From positions 9,672,001 through 9,736,000 of the forward strand of contig NC_053183.1 of the NCBI RefSeq assembly GCF_905163445.1: DNA of 64,000 bases. The letters are read 5' to 3'. Made by a program: the position numbers and the translations under genes. The stretch comes from Pararge aegeria (Eukaryota; Arthropoda; Insecta; Lepidoptera; Nymphalidae). The notes under the pieces were generated by a model that had not been told where the DNA came from, did not search any database, and saw only the letters and a list, made by a program, of their open reading frames with translations. Position 1 is the stretch's first letter, and the number at the start of each line of letters is the position of its first letter. This document shows, in pieces, positions 34,757-47,021 of this stretch.

Positions 34757-36434
34757 TCCCATCCTTAGTCAGCAACGTTTCGGTTATATTTTAACTAAAA
34801 ATGTCCTGCATTTTAAAGAACCTTTTTTAATTATGTGGAGTTGTGTAGAAAAAATAGCGACCATCTAAATATTTGATATAAAGACGCCACCCTCTGGAAT
34901 ACAATATCTAACTTCTAACAAAAAAAGCCCCGTAAGTAGGTACTACGAATACATACAAGATGTAGACACCAAATAGGTATACCTGGAGTTATTTTGTAAA
35001 TAAAATATATATATTTTCTATATATATAGGTATATATATATTTTTTTTCTAAAAGACATTATATATTTAAACTTTTAGTACATATGAAAAATATTCATCG
35101 GTTATTTATTATAGTAATATTGTTTCTTTAAAATATAAATATAACCTAAAATAAATTATTTAAAACTAAATAAAATCTAAAACGTCCTCGAAACCACCGC
35201 AGCGAGGCACAGTTCCTAAGATGCTGCCAGCATTGCCCCTATGGATGGCCAAACTAAATAAATAACTAATATATATATATTCTCTAATATTATTTTAGTT
35301 AAAAATAAACAGTCAGTATAGTTACGAAAAACTTTATTGAAAATGTATTAAAGTATTTATAGCTTCATAATTAATAGATAAGTTGTACTTAAAAGTATAA
35401 ACATTGATATAGGATACAAAATATATCACAGAAAAGTTGTATTTACATACTACAATATAGAATAGGTACTTATATATTTTATTAATAAATAAATACATAT
35501 TATGATTACTTTATGTTGTATAATTATTGTGTACCTTCAACCTTTAAAGTTTTAATTAAAAATTAATTATCCTGTTTAAATTTATAATTATATAGTATAA
35601 TATGGAATATGAAAAAAGTTTTTATGAAGTATTAAATATATAATTTATAATATATATCTTATAATAGCTCTGCATAACTTCATAACTGCATAACTTATTC
35701 TATAGTGGCAAATAAAATCAATAATAATTGATTTTGGGGCATTGCAATGCAGGTTAGGAAATTTGAAATACAATTCCTTTTTCTCGTTCTATTTTATATT
35801 CTTCGTCGAAATCAATAAAAAAATTCCTTGTTCTTCAATATAAAACTCAGATTTCTAAGAAGGAAAACGGCCTTAGTAGTTCGTCTATCGGGTCGTTTGG
35901 TAACCGTGTATTTGAACGGTTTCTAAACATAAAATATTTGATAGAGTAAATAATTAGGCACTTACAATTCATTTTTATCAGAAACTACACAATGGGGAAA
36001 GGATAACGTATGTACCTTGAAACTTAAACCTAATGATTTTACGATTTTAATTTATACAACAATAATTCATGCACCTACACTTAATTTCCTGCAATTCCGG
36101 AATTATTCGCATACTTTCTGACTTCCTTTAACTGTTAAAAACTATTCGGGGATATTTTTGAATGAGAAAAACACAATAGCAGTTAATGCTGAACGGAATA
36201 TGGCAAACATATTTTTCGTAATTTACCGCGTATGACTGCAGTTCAGAAATATCTCTCCGTAACCTTATATAGGTAATGTAGTTATTAACATATAGCGAAA
36301 GGTTATCAAGGTAAATTCGAAAGGTTTCGTTGGCTACTATTTACTTAAGCCATATCTTTAGGTACCTCTTAGCAGGTACATATTAGCTGTTTATCATACA
36401 TATATTTTGTTTGATCTCCAGTAAATGAATATAA
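34757..36434. other. AT-rich convergent interval between the LITAF genes
   Basis: Very AT-rich with TA-rich stretches (about 35007-35040, 35268-35281). No coding exon recognised. It must hold the 3' UTRs of both LITAF genes. Confidence 0.6.
34999..35004 (+). terminator. Possible LITAF-a poly(A) signal
   Basis: AATAAA about 245 nt after the LITAF-a stop codon, in AT-rich sequence where such hexamers also occur by chance. Confidence 0.35.
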
Positions 36435-38318
36435 TCACGATGGTACATGAGAGCCAATAAAGGCTCTACATTTCGGACAGTAGTGATTTGCGGTTTTGCA
36501 GGATTTCATACAGTATGGGATGAAACAACCACAGCAGCATCTGTAATAAAGCAATTAATAAATAAGATAAGTACAAGATTATAATAAAAATACTATCACC
36601 TAAAACTTAATTAAGTTTAAAAAAAAATATTTTGCAATATATATTCTACCTTATTGTGCTGTTGTATTTATATCTCTGAAAATTTTCTCTGTGGTGTACA
36701 ATAAAAGTGTATAGATTTTATCTAGTTTTAAATAGTTTATTTTAGGTTATATTTATAAAACAATTATTATAAAAGTGTATTCATTCATTCATTCATTCAT
36801 TCATACGCTCTTTGCGGATGGTGACTGACCGTCGCCTTTAAACAAGAATGGAAAGTACACGGGCTGCAAAGTGCTGCCCTGTTATCCCCATCAAACTGAG
36901 GCGTTGGTGTAGTCTCGTGTGCTACATTACCCCGGGAACCAAACCGGGGTGTTCAGTTTTGAAGGGTGTGGTTCCACAGCACTACTGCTCGGGGACAGCA
37001 ATGCTGCTTTGCGGCGGAAATAAGCAAGGCGGTAGTACTTCCCCGGACGAGCTCTGTCTCAAAAAGCTGTACTACTACTAAAAGAGAGATCTAACGCCTG
37101 AGAGATATCCAGAATGTTTTAAAAGATTTGTGACTAACGGTGTTGAGTGCAACCTCAGCCCGTAATCATTCTGAGAAGAGATTCGTGCCCTTTACTGGGT
37201 CGGTAATTAATTGGTTGATAGTGATAATGATGATCATGATGTGTCTGGTGGAACGCTTGGCCGTAGCTAGTTATCACCCTACCGCCGAAGCTAGAGACTA
37301 AGTGATTCAGGTGCGACGTGCGGTGCGACGTCGCGTAGAAACTGTTTAAGGGTTACTCCCTGACAGGTTAAACCGCTGCCATCTTTGACTGTGTAGCGGT
37401 CTCCACATTACAGAACTAGATGGCGCTACAAAAGTCCTGCATCGCGCTAGCGAAGTGTTCACGAAGAATGCCTTTATATATAACTTACAAAAATGATTGT
37501 TCGGACTTCGGTTCCGGAGCACGATCAACCGCTCGGAGGAAGATCTTCCTATTGTTACGGTCGAGCGTATCACCATAGCTCCCGTACAGACTGCATCATC
37601 ACCACTCCAGGTGAGGAATAAAAAAAAAGATGCAGATGATTTTATCCTTCTATCCTATTAATACTAATTAATCATCATCATCATCATCATCATCATCAAC
37701 CTATTAAAGGCCCACTACGATGGGTCTCTTCTCAAAATGAGAAAGGTTTAGACCGTAGTCTACCACGCTGGCCAAGTGCAGATTGGTAGGCGCCGTTAAA
37801 AACATTATGGAGTACTCTCAGGCAGGTAGGTTTCCTCACGATGTTTTCCTTCACCGTTAAAGCAAGTGATATTTAAATTGCTTAAATTAAAAACGCACAT
37901 AACTCCGAAAAGTGAGTGGTTCGTGTCGGGGCTCGAGCTCGGTCTCCACGAAAGGAAGGCCGAAGCCTTACCCAATAGGCTATCACCGATATTTATTATG
38001 GATAATAAAAAAGGATTATGGATACTAAATAAATACGTACCCAGCAATTATACAAAGACCAGCTGATACGATATGCGTCCGATTATTAGATACGTAATGG
38101 ACTCTTGTCACTATCGACTGGTGGCAGTTTGGGCACATAATTCCCGTACGGCCAGGGCCCAGTTTTATCGAAGTTGGGTTCGTTTCAGTGTTCGAAGTGA
38201 CTACGACAGTTCGGGGGGGCACGGCGACTGTAGCGGTTGGTGGTGGGGCGGTGGCGAAGTAGGACGGCGGCGGAGCAGGGTTCGGTGGCATTTGCTCGTA
38301 CGGCGGTGGTAAGCCCAT
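36435..38318 (-). CDS. LITAF-domain membrane protein, second of a pair (LITAF-b)
   Basis: Two coding exons, 38318-38041 and 36540-36435, join in phase (GG|A) to 127 residues. The N-terminal half is proline-rich, MGLPPPYEQMPPNP onward, with a PPPY motif that could bind WW domains of NEDD4-type ligases as in other LITAF proteins. The domain has CPNC (C62, C65), a hydrophobic region with CIIAGYG and CCGCFIPYC, and HYCPKC (C114, C117). The start was placed at 38318 because an acceptor (TTTTCAG) lies 11 nt upstream, which implies an untranslated upstream exon. The 1.5-kb intron is mostly repeats. LITAF-a is 1.7 kb away, tail to tail, which suggests an old inverted duplication. Confidence 0.9.
36779..36804. 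repeat. (ATTC)n microsatellite
   Basis: About six uninterrupted ATTC units, in the LITAF-b intron. Confidence 0.9.
36805..37085 (-). repeat. Dispersed repeat fragment
   Basis: GC-richer than its surroundings, with GGCTGCAAAGTGCTGCCCTG, ACCCCGGGAACCAAACCGGG, and CAATGCTGCTTTGCGGCGG before GCAAGGCGGTAGTACTTCC. It resembles a widespread lepidopteran repeat read on the minus strand. The 77-codon open frame inside it (36848-37081) is not called as a gene. Confidence 0.5.
37088..37215 (+). repeat. Decayed SINE-A 3' fragment
   Basis: Ordered but diverged blocks of the SINE-A 3' half: GCCTGAGAG, AACCTCAGCCCGTAATCATT, GAGATTCGTGCCCT, GGGTCGGTAATTAATTGGTT. Confidence 0.5.
37250..37622 (+). repeat. 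SINE-C copy, head missing and interrupted
   Basis: Body blocks TAGTTATCACCCTACCGCCG, GTCGCGTAGAAACTG and AACCGCTGCCATCTTTGACT match SINE-C. The tail at 37585-37622 (CTGCATCATCACCACTCCAG, GTGAGGAATAAAAA) comes after unrelated sequence, so the copy is interrupted. Confidence 0.6.
37674..37990 (-). mobile_element. SINE-A, near full length
   Basis: On the minus strand the tRNA-like head has an A-box-like TAGCCTATTGGGTAAGGC and a B-box-like GAGCTCGAGCCCCG. The body follows (CACTTGCTTTAACGGTGAAGG, read in two parts), ending in a (TGA)n tail seen on the + strand as (CATCAT)n at 37674-37697. In the LITAF-b intron. Confidence 0.8.
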
Positions 38319-38799
38319 TTTGTTTTCCACTGAAAATAGAAAAAAGGTACTAAATAAATACCTACAAATTAATTCTGCTTCTTTGTTTGATAGGCAGGCA
38401 GGGGTAACGAATTCCAATTTGATGACTAATGTCACACTTTTCAAATGTCACTTGTCAAAATAAAAAAAATACTGTTTTGGCTTCAGTATCGATTATAGAG
38501 GGCCATCTTAAATATTATCACACAACAGCCGCGGACGATCTGACCTAAAAACCTCACTGGCCCTTCCCTTGGCCAGAAGCTGGGTACGCCCATGCGTTCA
38601 TTACATGCAAAATGTGAATGAATGAATGAATGAACATAGTAGTAAGTAGTGATGGCGATAACTACATTCGTAAACTTAAAAAAAAGATACGAGGGCTCAA
38701 AACGCGTCCTGGTCAAAGAAGAATTCCACAATATAACCATGTTACATAACCATCGCAATCGGCTTTTTTTTGTTATACTTCAAGATAGCTTGACTCTAA

Positions 38800-38905
38800 T
38801 CTAACTTGGTGGTAAGTGATGATGCAGTCTAAATGGTAGCAGGCTAACCTGTCAGAAAGTGAGGCAGTCATATGGTAACTAGCAACGGCCGAAGCCTTAC
38901 CACTG
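38800..38905 (-). repeat. SINE-C fragment
   Basis: Reverse complement of the SINE-C tail (CTTGGTGGTAAGTGATGATG, CAGTCTAAATGGTAGCAGGC) up to CGGCCGAAGCCTTACCACTG, near the tRNA-like head. Confidence 0.65.
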
Positions 38906-39934
38906 CGCCATATCAAATCGTTATTAGAAGCAAAGGTATGCGTAGATTTTCTTCTTCTTATGTCAAGCTTATACGGTTCCTCACAGTAAAAAAGAATCAG
39001 TGGAGCGGTTCGCAAGTGATGATCGGTCAAACTTTTTATTTATATACTTTAAACTGGAAAGTATTTAAAAAATTGTAGGCTACAAATTAGCTAAAAATTT
39101 TGTTAACATTGGTTTTGTTGTATATAAGTTACAAATTTTATTACTAAAATACCATAGGAAGTGTCTCAGGGTGCTTTCTTTTATTAGTATCCTTGGTTCG
39201 TCTCCACAAGCTGTGTTTGTGCAAAATATTGTCTAAATCTGTGCAGTGGTCCAGCTGAACTCGGGTAACAAAAAAACAAACACACTTTCGGAATTGATAT
39301 TTTATTAGTATGGAGTGTCGATACATTTACCTACTACTATGAATATCAATCATCTATTTATAATGGTATTAAGATTTTATAGAAACCGCTTAGGTACAAT
39401 GTAAATAAGATAAATTCCATATGTAAGATGTCATTCAAGTCCGAAGGTAATTATTTACCTATGCGGACAGTCTCAATAATCTAAGATGTTTAATCCTTAG
39501 TAATATTACATATAAAAGCGAAAATGTGTTTGTTTTTTTAGTTCGTATGTCCTTCTTCATGCCCTATGTTTATAATAATAAACTTGATTTTGGCAAAGAG
39601 TTAGCGGAAAGGACGGAGAGTAACATAGGTTCCCAGGGGTAAGTTCCCACAGGATATGTAAAAAAATATAGTTATTGAATATTAAGGGATATAAACCTGG
39701 AAGTCGCTGCTTCAAACAGGGACAAACAAGTCAAGACCAATGGCAAACGTAAGACTTGCGTTCTGCGAGCGACCAATCACAAGGCTTACTCGAGCACGCG
39801 CTAATTGTTATTGGTCGTACTCCAGACACAATTCCGAACGGCGCTAAGATTGGCGCGACCACGTGGCACTCACTTAAGATACTTTCGCATTTATAATTTT
39901 AGGTATGTTAATAGAAGTTTTTATGATAGTTTAT

Positions 39935-40220
39935 GTCTTCGGCTTTATTTTCGCGGAGACCGAGTTCGAGACCGTCGCACATCACTATATTTCCGGAGTT
40001 GTGTGCCCTTTTTTTAAAATTTAAGCACTGTTAATATCACTTGCTTTAAACAGTGAAGGAAAACATCTTTATCTACAGCTCTCAACGGCGTGTGACGTCT
40101 ACCAATCCGCTTTTGGCCAGCATGGTAGACTACGGCCTAAACCCTTCTCATAGTGAGAGGAGACCTTTACCCTGTAGTGAACCGGCCATGGGTTGATGAT
40201 TATGATGATGATGATAATTT
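39935..40220 (+). mobile_element. SINE-A copy with head
   Basis: Starts in the head (CTTCGGC, then B-box-like GACCGAGTTCGAGACC), continues through AATATCACTTGCTTTAAAC and CGGCCTAAACCCTTCTCAT, and ends CCGGCCATGGGTTGATG with a short (ATG)n tail. Confidence 0.75.
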
Positions 40221-40799
40221 TGACATAAAGAGGTTATAACATAATTGCTTTTGAGATATTTTCCAGGCGAAAAGCATGTTATCTCACTATCCGGCCCTTA
40301 AGCTATTTCAATGCCCACGTCAATCTGGAGCACTATTGTTGTGTTAAAGAAGGACAAACAAAGTCTACCATTTCCGTATTTATAATAATTATCATCATCA
40401 TCATCGGTTCCTTACCAGCTCACTGAGAAACTCCTGTCAGAATGAAATGGGTTTAGGCCGTAGTCCATCAGGCTGCCGAAGTTTAAATAGTGTCAGTACT
40501 GGCATCAAAATGAGGATAAAGAAATCGAAAGCTAGTGGAGGAGACAATTGCGTTACAACTTAAGTAGTTCAAAAAATTCGAGTGGCTTGAATCTATACCA
40601 CAGAATAGTTAGATAACAGTAATGCGTACTGATATCGGTTTTAGATGCGTAATAATCATACAGGTGCGATACCTAAAATCATTTACACTAATTATTTATT
40701 TAGGTATTTTATCCGGATAACGGTTTTTCGATTCGGTATTATCATGAATGATAATAACCCATTAATGAAATTGATACATCCAGTGCTGGTTTTTAATAG

Positions 40800-40940
40800 A
40801 TAGGTACATCACAATCAACCCATTAGCGACCCACTACAGGGCACTGGTCTCCTCTCTGAATGAGAAGTTTAGGCCCATGTCCTAAAGGCGCGGTTCTTTG
40901 ACCCCAACCTTTGAGAACGTTATGGAGAACTTACGCAAAA
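40800..40940 (-). repeat. SINE-A 3' fragment
   Basis: Reverse complement of the SINE-A tail: ATCAACCCATTAGCGACCCA, CTACAGGGCACTGGTCTCCT, then TTGAGAACGTTATGGAGAAC. Confidence 0.65.
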
Positions 40941-41259
40941 CATTTTTTTCTCAAAGAGCTTTTTCTGCACCAGTCCACTTTTATAGAACCACTTACCTAA
41001 ATATATACCTAATTGAGACGCGCGAATTTCCTTGGTTCAAGCGGAAATTTAAGGAATTTTTAACGAATAAAAGTTACTATGCAATAAATGACTATCTCAT
41101 AGATAAGTCGTGACATTATTTTTAAATGGTTTTTACTATTATACCAACATGATTTGCATGCTGTTAAGCGGACTTGGTTAAGAGCTAATCATAATATTTA
41201 AGACCTGGTTTGGGTTATTTCGCAAAGAAAAAAAGAAATATTTAAACAGAACTCTCTTG

Positions 41260-41725
41260 CATACAGGTTTCCTCACGATAAATAAATATAATAAATATAA
41301 TACGACAATACACACATCGCCATCTAGCCCCAAAGTAAGCGTAGCTTGTGTTATGGGAACTAAGATGACTGATGAATATTTTTATGAATAATATACATAA
41401 ATACTTAGAATATACATATAAACACCCAGACACTGAAAAACATTCATGCTCATCACACAAACATTTTCCAGTTGTGGGAATCGAATCCACGGCCTTGGGC
41501 TCAGAATGTAGGGTCGCTGCAAACTGCGCCAATCGGCCGTCAAATACTAATACGATGTTTTCCTGACGTGTTAAGCGGAGATAGTCTTTAGTTAGGGCAG
41601 TTAGGGCTTCGGCCTTCCTAAAGGGGGGACAGAGTTGACAAGCGGCGAATACCTCTAACTTGTCAGAATTTTATCCCTTTTTAATTTAGGCAATTAAAAT
41701 ATCACATGGTATAATGGTGAAGGAT
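41260..41725. mobile_element. SINE-B inserted in a SINE-A, with a second SINE-A piece after it
   Basis: A SINE-A body on the minus strand breaks at GTTTCCTCACGAT (about 41267-41279), a SINE-B (41280-41545, minus) follows, and SINE-A resumes at about 41550 with ACGATGTTTTCC. The short ACGAT repeat on both sides is a possible target-site duplication. The SINE-B head is well kept: B-box GATTCGATTCCCAC and A-box TTGGCGCAGT. Immediately after, 41608-41720 holds SINE-A blocks in the opposite orientation (GCTTCGGCCTTCC, AATTAAAATATCAC, GGTGAAGGA). Confidence 0.7.
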
Positions 41726-43750
41726 CGGTATATAGGTACATTAGTTTTTATTGATGTACCTATATATCTTCCTAAACTATATATAGATAGGAAGTAGGAA
41801 CATAGGTACTATTTAAGCGAAAACCATGTAGAAAACTATATCTCTAAGTTAATCGTAAGATTTTATACCATTAATTCGTTTTTATTATTGTTAATTATTT
41901 TTATACTATTACGATCATTGAATATTGATAACTTTCGTAATGATCGTAAAATAAAAAAACACTTTTTATAAATCTCAATTTATAATAATAAAATCGTACT
42001 AATGCGCGGCAATGACGAAACATTATTTTTAAACTTCGAGTTATTCGGGGGCAAATCTAAGCCAAGGCTTGCGAATACGAAAGCGTTAAAAACGGCTTGA
42101 TTCGGGCAATAACTTATTCCGCTCTCCTAAGAAACGGATAATAGTTACATTAGTAGCAGGAGACGGATATACTGAAAAAGATGGAGTTCTATAAATACAC
42201 ATTCATACAATTAAAATGCTTATTTAAAAGAAAGAATATAATATACTTTGTTTGTTATTTTAAATGAAAATGTTAATGTTGACACAATATTAATGTAACT
42301 TAAAATATAATGACTAATAAATGCGGCAATTCACTTTGTACCACTCTCCAGTGGAGATCTGTGACCTTAACACCAAACTAGTGATTATAATATTTAAGTA
42401 TAACGATTGTTGTAATTGTTTTTATTGACGGACTTTATGGTATCCTCACTATAACTGGGTAGGCACTTTAGCCAATAGTGTTAAAATATTGTAAAGAATT
42501 ACATTCACGCTGTCAAATTGCGTGTCGTAAAATGACAGCGACAATGTGACGTTCGCAATGCCTTTTATCAGGGTGACCATTCCACTATCTGCTGAAACAC
42601 AGAAACACAGAAAACAGAACAGAAAGAAACACAGAAACTGGCCATTAACAAAAGATAAAAAGAAATTGCGGTTTTCAAAAATTAACTTCTACGGGAATAT
42701 GTTTCTATTCAAACTAATCATTGTACCTAGGGATAAAATAATAAAAAACTTTAATCGTCGAAAATCATTTGCCGTTTTTAATCGCGACAGTTGACAACAT
42801 CTGGACTTACTGCTTTCAATCAAGGAAAAAACCAAATGTGGATATAAAAAACCATAACTTCTGTTCTTTTTTATAAAAATCCAGAAACTTGTTGAACAAA
42901 AATTTGATACATGAGTCACATATAAATATTAAGAGAGATTCTTTAACCAAATTGTATTGTTGTTCCAATAGTATGCTCGAAATAAGGATAACGATGTCTA
43001 AGGATTGATTTCCCGGTGGGACCAAAAATCTAGGCAGATATAAAGTTTCGGCTAAAATTCTTATAAGTTCTAGTTCAGGGTTAGGAAATTAGTGTTTTCC
43101 ATGCCTTTGCCTCGGAGACCAGACCAGTAGGTATCATGTGATAATTAATAATCATTAAAGTCCGCCAGCATACATGGGAGCTGCATGAAGTGACAGACCT
43201 CTAAGTCCAGGAGATATACTCAGAAGTGAGATACAGATAGTAATAGATTTGGGATAATGACTTGGACTTTTATGAACGAATCATTGCAGCGTCATTCAAT
43301 TCTTTATACTTGGTCGGAAAACCGCAAAAATACGAATATTAGGTAGTCAGGTATATGTAGAACAGACTATTTCGTTCGGGACGTACGTGCCAAGAGGCAT
43401 ATACCTATCGCACCGCTATACGCGTCGCCCGTAGCCGTAGTCTGCGGTAAGGTCAGGATATAATACCTATTACCATTTTACTGTTAATTTTTGATCCTGT
43501 TTTGCCTCGTATACAATTTCCAAGTCTTTTTTAAATAGATATGTTCCAAAAATTATAAACATTGTAATTTTCGATTTCCGCTCGGGGCTTTCCACACGTA
43601 GCAGTGGGATACCCCAAACAATCCTACGTTTTCCAGCGCGGGATCGAAATTTCAGCACCTCGGTTCTTGACTTGCTTATCTGTCGATTGCTAGAGATCAT
43701 GTCTTGGAGCTAACACACTTCTAAAGCCAAAGTATTTGAAACCATAGTTT

Positions 43751-43798
43751 ACTTTGAATTAATAACTAAACGTCAACGTTTCGTTATTAATTCAAAGT
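43751..43798. repeat. Near-perfect 48-bp palindrome
   Basis: Perfect 16-bp arms (ACTTTGAATTAATAAC and its complement) at 43751-43766 and 43783-43798, with a further inner 6-bp match after one mismatch. Almost no loop remains, so it is a cruciform-prone palindrome. No gene association seen. Confidence 0.7.
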
Positions 43799-45965
43799 CA
43801 ATTTTATAACCATAATTTTTTTAAATTAAATTATATTTATATTTCTTAATTAAGTTTAATATTTTGGACTCATTACTTTAGGCACTTTTTTGTGCTAAAG
43901 ATCGTGATGTGACCGTTTCAATATCAGTAGGTATGCAACGTTTCAATGAGCAGTTTTTCTGAATCGTGTAAATCGATCAACCATTAAGACGGAAATAGGG
44001 ATCGATTAAAATATATATTTTTTTGTCTTTAAAGAACTATATAGAACTTAAATAACCTAAATTTAAACTCATTTAGCAGCTCAGCTCCTACTCTGTATGT
44101 ACCAAAATTACAATTGCAATGCGTTATTAAAGATTAGTTTAGTTTACTAGAGCACGACCGAATGACGACCAACCTTTACGTAAACATCTGGTTGGTTGTT
44201 AGGTACGTATTGCTTTATCGTAATTTTATAAGAAAACAACCCAGCAATCGTAAGACGTAATTATACTGTGGCGTAATGAAGGTAAATAATGTTCATGGAT
44301 ACATTCTAGGTAATAAAACGAAGACTTTGTTTTAGTATAAAAGGGAACTTTAGATATTAGTATTTAATTATTAGATATTAAGAACAGAAATATATATGTC
44401 GCTACGGATCTCATTACTCAAAAATCAGATGTTGACAAAAATATCTTTAAAACTTAAAAAGGAAAATTTTAATTTTACTTTATCTTATAAAAACTCAACT
44501 CACTGGTAGCGTCCATTATGACGAAATTTAACCTTTACACTGTTTTCTTAATGTTTCAAAACTGGTGCACGAAACTTGCCAATTTGTCAAATATTTCCTT
44601 GAATAATTTATTTTTAAGATTTTCTAACAAGTGGATCACTTTTATAAAATTTTACAGTCAAATGTTATAAAACACAACTACACTTCGTGTTCCGTGTGTG
44701 GAAAACTTGTTTACTTGATGACGTGAGAATTGTACAGCGCGAGTGAATGCACTCTGAGGCGCGCGGATTTCAACAGAAGGCGAGCGAGAAAAAGAGATAT
44801 CAAGTTACGAGTGACGGAGACAAACTACATGCGCCTGCGTCACCTTAATTATGCGTTTAAATTGTTGACAGTTAATTATTAAACAATAGACAATCCAATC
44901 AAGTGATGGTCAGGTAAGCTAATTTAATATGTCCACCAAATTTGCGCAACGGAGCGCCAGACTGGCGAATTGCGGCTGACATGACAAGGTGGGTATCGTT
45001 AGCGAATTGCAACACCAAATTTGCCTCGATTGATATCGAAACAGCACTACAATGCTAACGCCAAAGGTAGCATACAAATTGTTATCATTATGGGACCACA
45101 CATGATAATCTGCAGATTGTGAAGTCATACGTAGTGCATAATAATATATGTTACTGCAAAAGCTAAATATATGCTAGTAAAACCGAAGACCATTAATGAT
45201 CGGTAATTATCTGACCTTTGAACCGAGCATCACACTGAAACTGAAAATCTTACATAGTGTGGTAGAGACAATACGTTAAAAAAGGTTGAAATTACGTTAA
45301 GGTCTTATTTATCTTACCTTATCTGGACTACCTTACGTTGATTTGTAGATCTTGAAGGTAGCCCAAAACAAAATCTTTGAACTATCACTTGGAACAACAA
45401 GCTTGGACTGCCCTTTTTTAATTTTTTAAAAGCGGAAAGTCAGAATCTCGCATATGACGTTGTAAATTCTAGAACCCCTGGTTTGAGCGTACCTATATAA
45501 AATAATAATAAACTTTCAAAACCTCAAAGCTTTTTGATATTAGTAATATTTTGGTATTCATTTGTTATCAAAATGGTGCGAGGGACTTTACAAAGTTTTT
45601 ATATTAGCAAAAGCATCGAATGATAATATTGTTATTTATTAATCTCTAGGACGTTCTAAACTCTTGGTTAGCCTAAGTAAAAGTGAGAAGACTAATTTAC
45701 TCGCAATTTTTAACACATTACTTCTGGGCACACGTCTCCACTCTTCTGAGAAGAAAGGTACATAAAGGCATAGTCAACTACGATGGCCAGGTGCGGATTG
45801 GAAGACACAATTGATTAACGAATTTTAAGAAGAAGAGAGAGATTTTACCTCTCCTTATTTCAGCTTAATCATTGATCATTATAGTAAGTCTATTTAATAT
45901 CATATATATCATTATACTATTTAAGATATACTATTTAATATCATAGCCTCCTCTCTTATGGGACA

Positions 45966-46258
45966 TTCGTCATCATCATCATCATCATATCAACCCATTA
46001 CCGGCCCACTACAGGGCACGGGTCTCCTCATACAATGAGAACGGGTTAAGGCCGCAGTCCACCACGCTGGCCTAGTGCGGAATGGAGGACTCCAAACACC
46101 TTTGACAACATTTTTTACAGGTTTCTTCACTATGTATTCCTTCATCGTTGAAGCAAGTGATATTTTACTAACTTAGAAAAGTTGCAGGTGCGTGCTGGAA
46201 TTCGAACTCTGCTCCCCGAAAGTGAAGTCGAGTTCTTCCCCACTGAGCTGTCTCCTCT
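45966..46258 (-). mobile_element. SINE-A, near full length
   Basis: (ATC)n at 45970-45988 is the tail read backwards, followed by AACCCATTACCGGCCCACTA, TCCACCACGCTGGCC, AAGCAAGTGATATTTTACTA, and a tRNA-like head ending about GTTCTTCCCCACTGAGCTG. Confidence 0.75.
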
Positions 46259-46499
46259 TCATATATAGGACATTGGGGAATGTTAAAGAGCTTAGACCCA
46301 CCACTGATCACACTGTTCTAAAGCGGGCTAATGGGTCTAGTACCTACCTACTTATTACTGCAACACTGAGGTTAACGCTAAGCTGTTATCTGGTGATAGT
46401 TGTAGTAACCAGGACCAAAGGCTTAAAAAGAATTAGGCCAAAATGTGTGTTTAGAACGCACTTAATTTTTTAAACTTTATAATTACTAAATATGGGTCC

Positions 46500-46700
46500 C
46501 AACAGTTAACATCATCAATTATTACTGAAAAGGCATCTTCCAACGAGCAGGTTTGCCCATAATTACCAAGCTGCTGGGCAGACAGGCAGGTAGAATTTAC
46601 ACACATTTGAGAACATTATGGAGAACTCTTAGACATGTAGGTTTCCATACGATGTTTTCCTTCACCGTTAAAGCAAGTAATATTTAATGGCTTAAATTAG
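46500..46700 (-). repeat. Composite fragment of two dispersed repeats
   Basis: 46500-46600 matches part of the repeat at 63505-63705 (TTTGCCCATAAT with a GGGCAGAC block). 46605-46700 is SINE-A body (GAGAACATTATGGAGAACTC, CGATGTTTTCCTTCACCG). Confidence 0.55.
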
Positions 46701-46737
46701 AATATGAAGGTTGCTATTTTCTCATGTATCGTTGTTT

Positions 46738-47021
46738 TCTCTGTTGTCGTCGAACCTGAATTAATCCTCAAGTTCTTTGGGCACATAACTAGGAATAAAC
46801 ACTCAATGAAACGATTGGTTGTCCAGGGGAAAGTGGAAGGCAAACGGTCACGCGATCGATCACCCATGCGTTGGACAGACATAATAAAAGCTGCAACACA
46901 ACCCTCCATAGTCCAATGTTCCCGAAACGCTGAAGACCGTAACAAGTGGAGGCGCATCGCGAGGGCTGCTGTAGCCAAAGAAAATGTATCATCGTCACCA
47001 CGACAACTCTATCAAGAGTGA
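46738..47021 (+). mobile_element. C-terminal tail of a non-LTR retrotransposon
   Basis: The open frame reads LKFFGHITRNKHSMKRLVVQ, GKVEGKRSRDRSPMRWTD, and later AEDRNKWRRIARAAVAKE before a stop. The (F/L)GHI-R block, the GK-EGKR--R-P-RW-D block and the DR--WR-I block are typical of the last residues after the reverse transcriptase in many insect LINEs. No polymerase precedes it, so it is a 5'-truncated fragment. The frame is open from 46704, but that start runs out of the SINE-A fragment and is not a real start codon. Confidence 0.75.

Noticed and set aside
36848..37081. 77-codon open frame
   Set aside because: Lies within a dispersed repeat in the LITAF-b intron, in antisense to that repeat's usual orientation.
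38319..38444. Longer N-terminus for LITAF-b starting at 38444
   Set aside because: The extra frame passes through a clear acceptor (TTTTCAG at 38330-38336), and MGLPPPY is a typical LITAF start.
46704..46737. Start codon of a 105-codon gene
   Set aside because: The frame is the tail of a LINE reverse-transcriptase protein joined to flanking SINE sequence. The ATG is not a genuine start.
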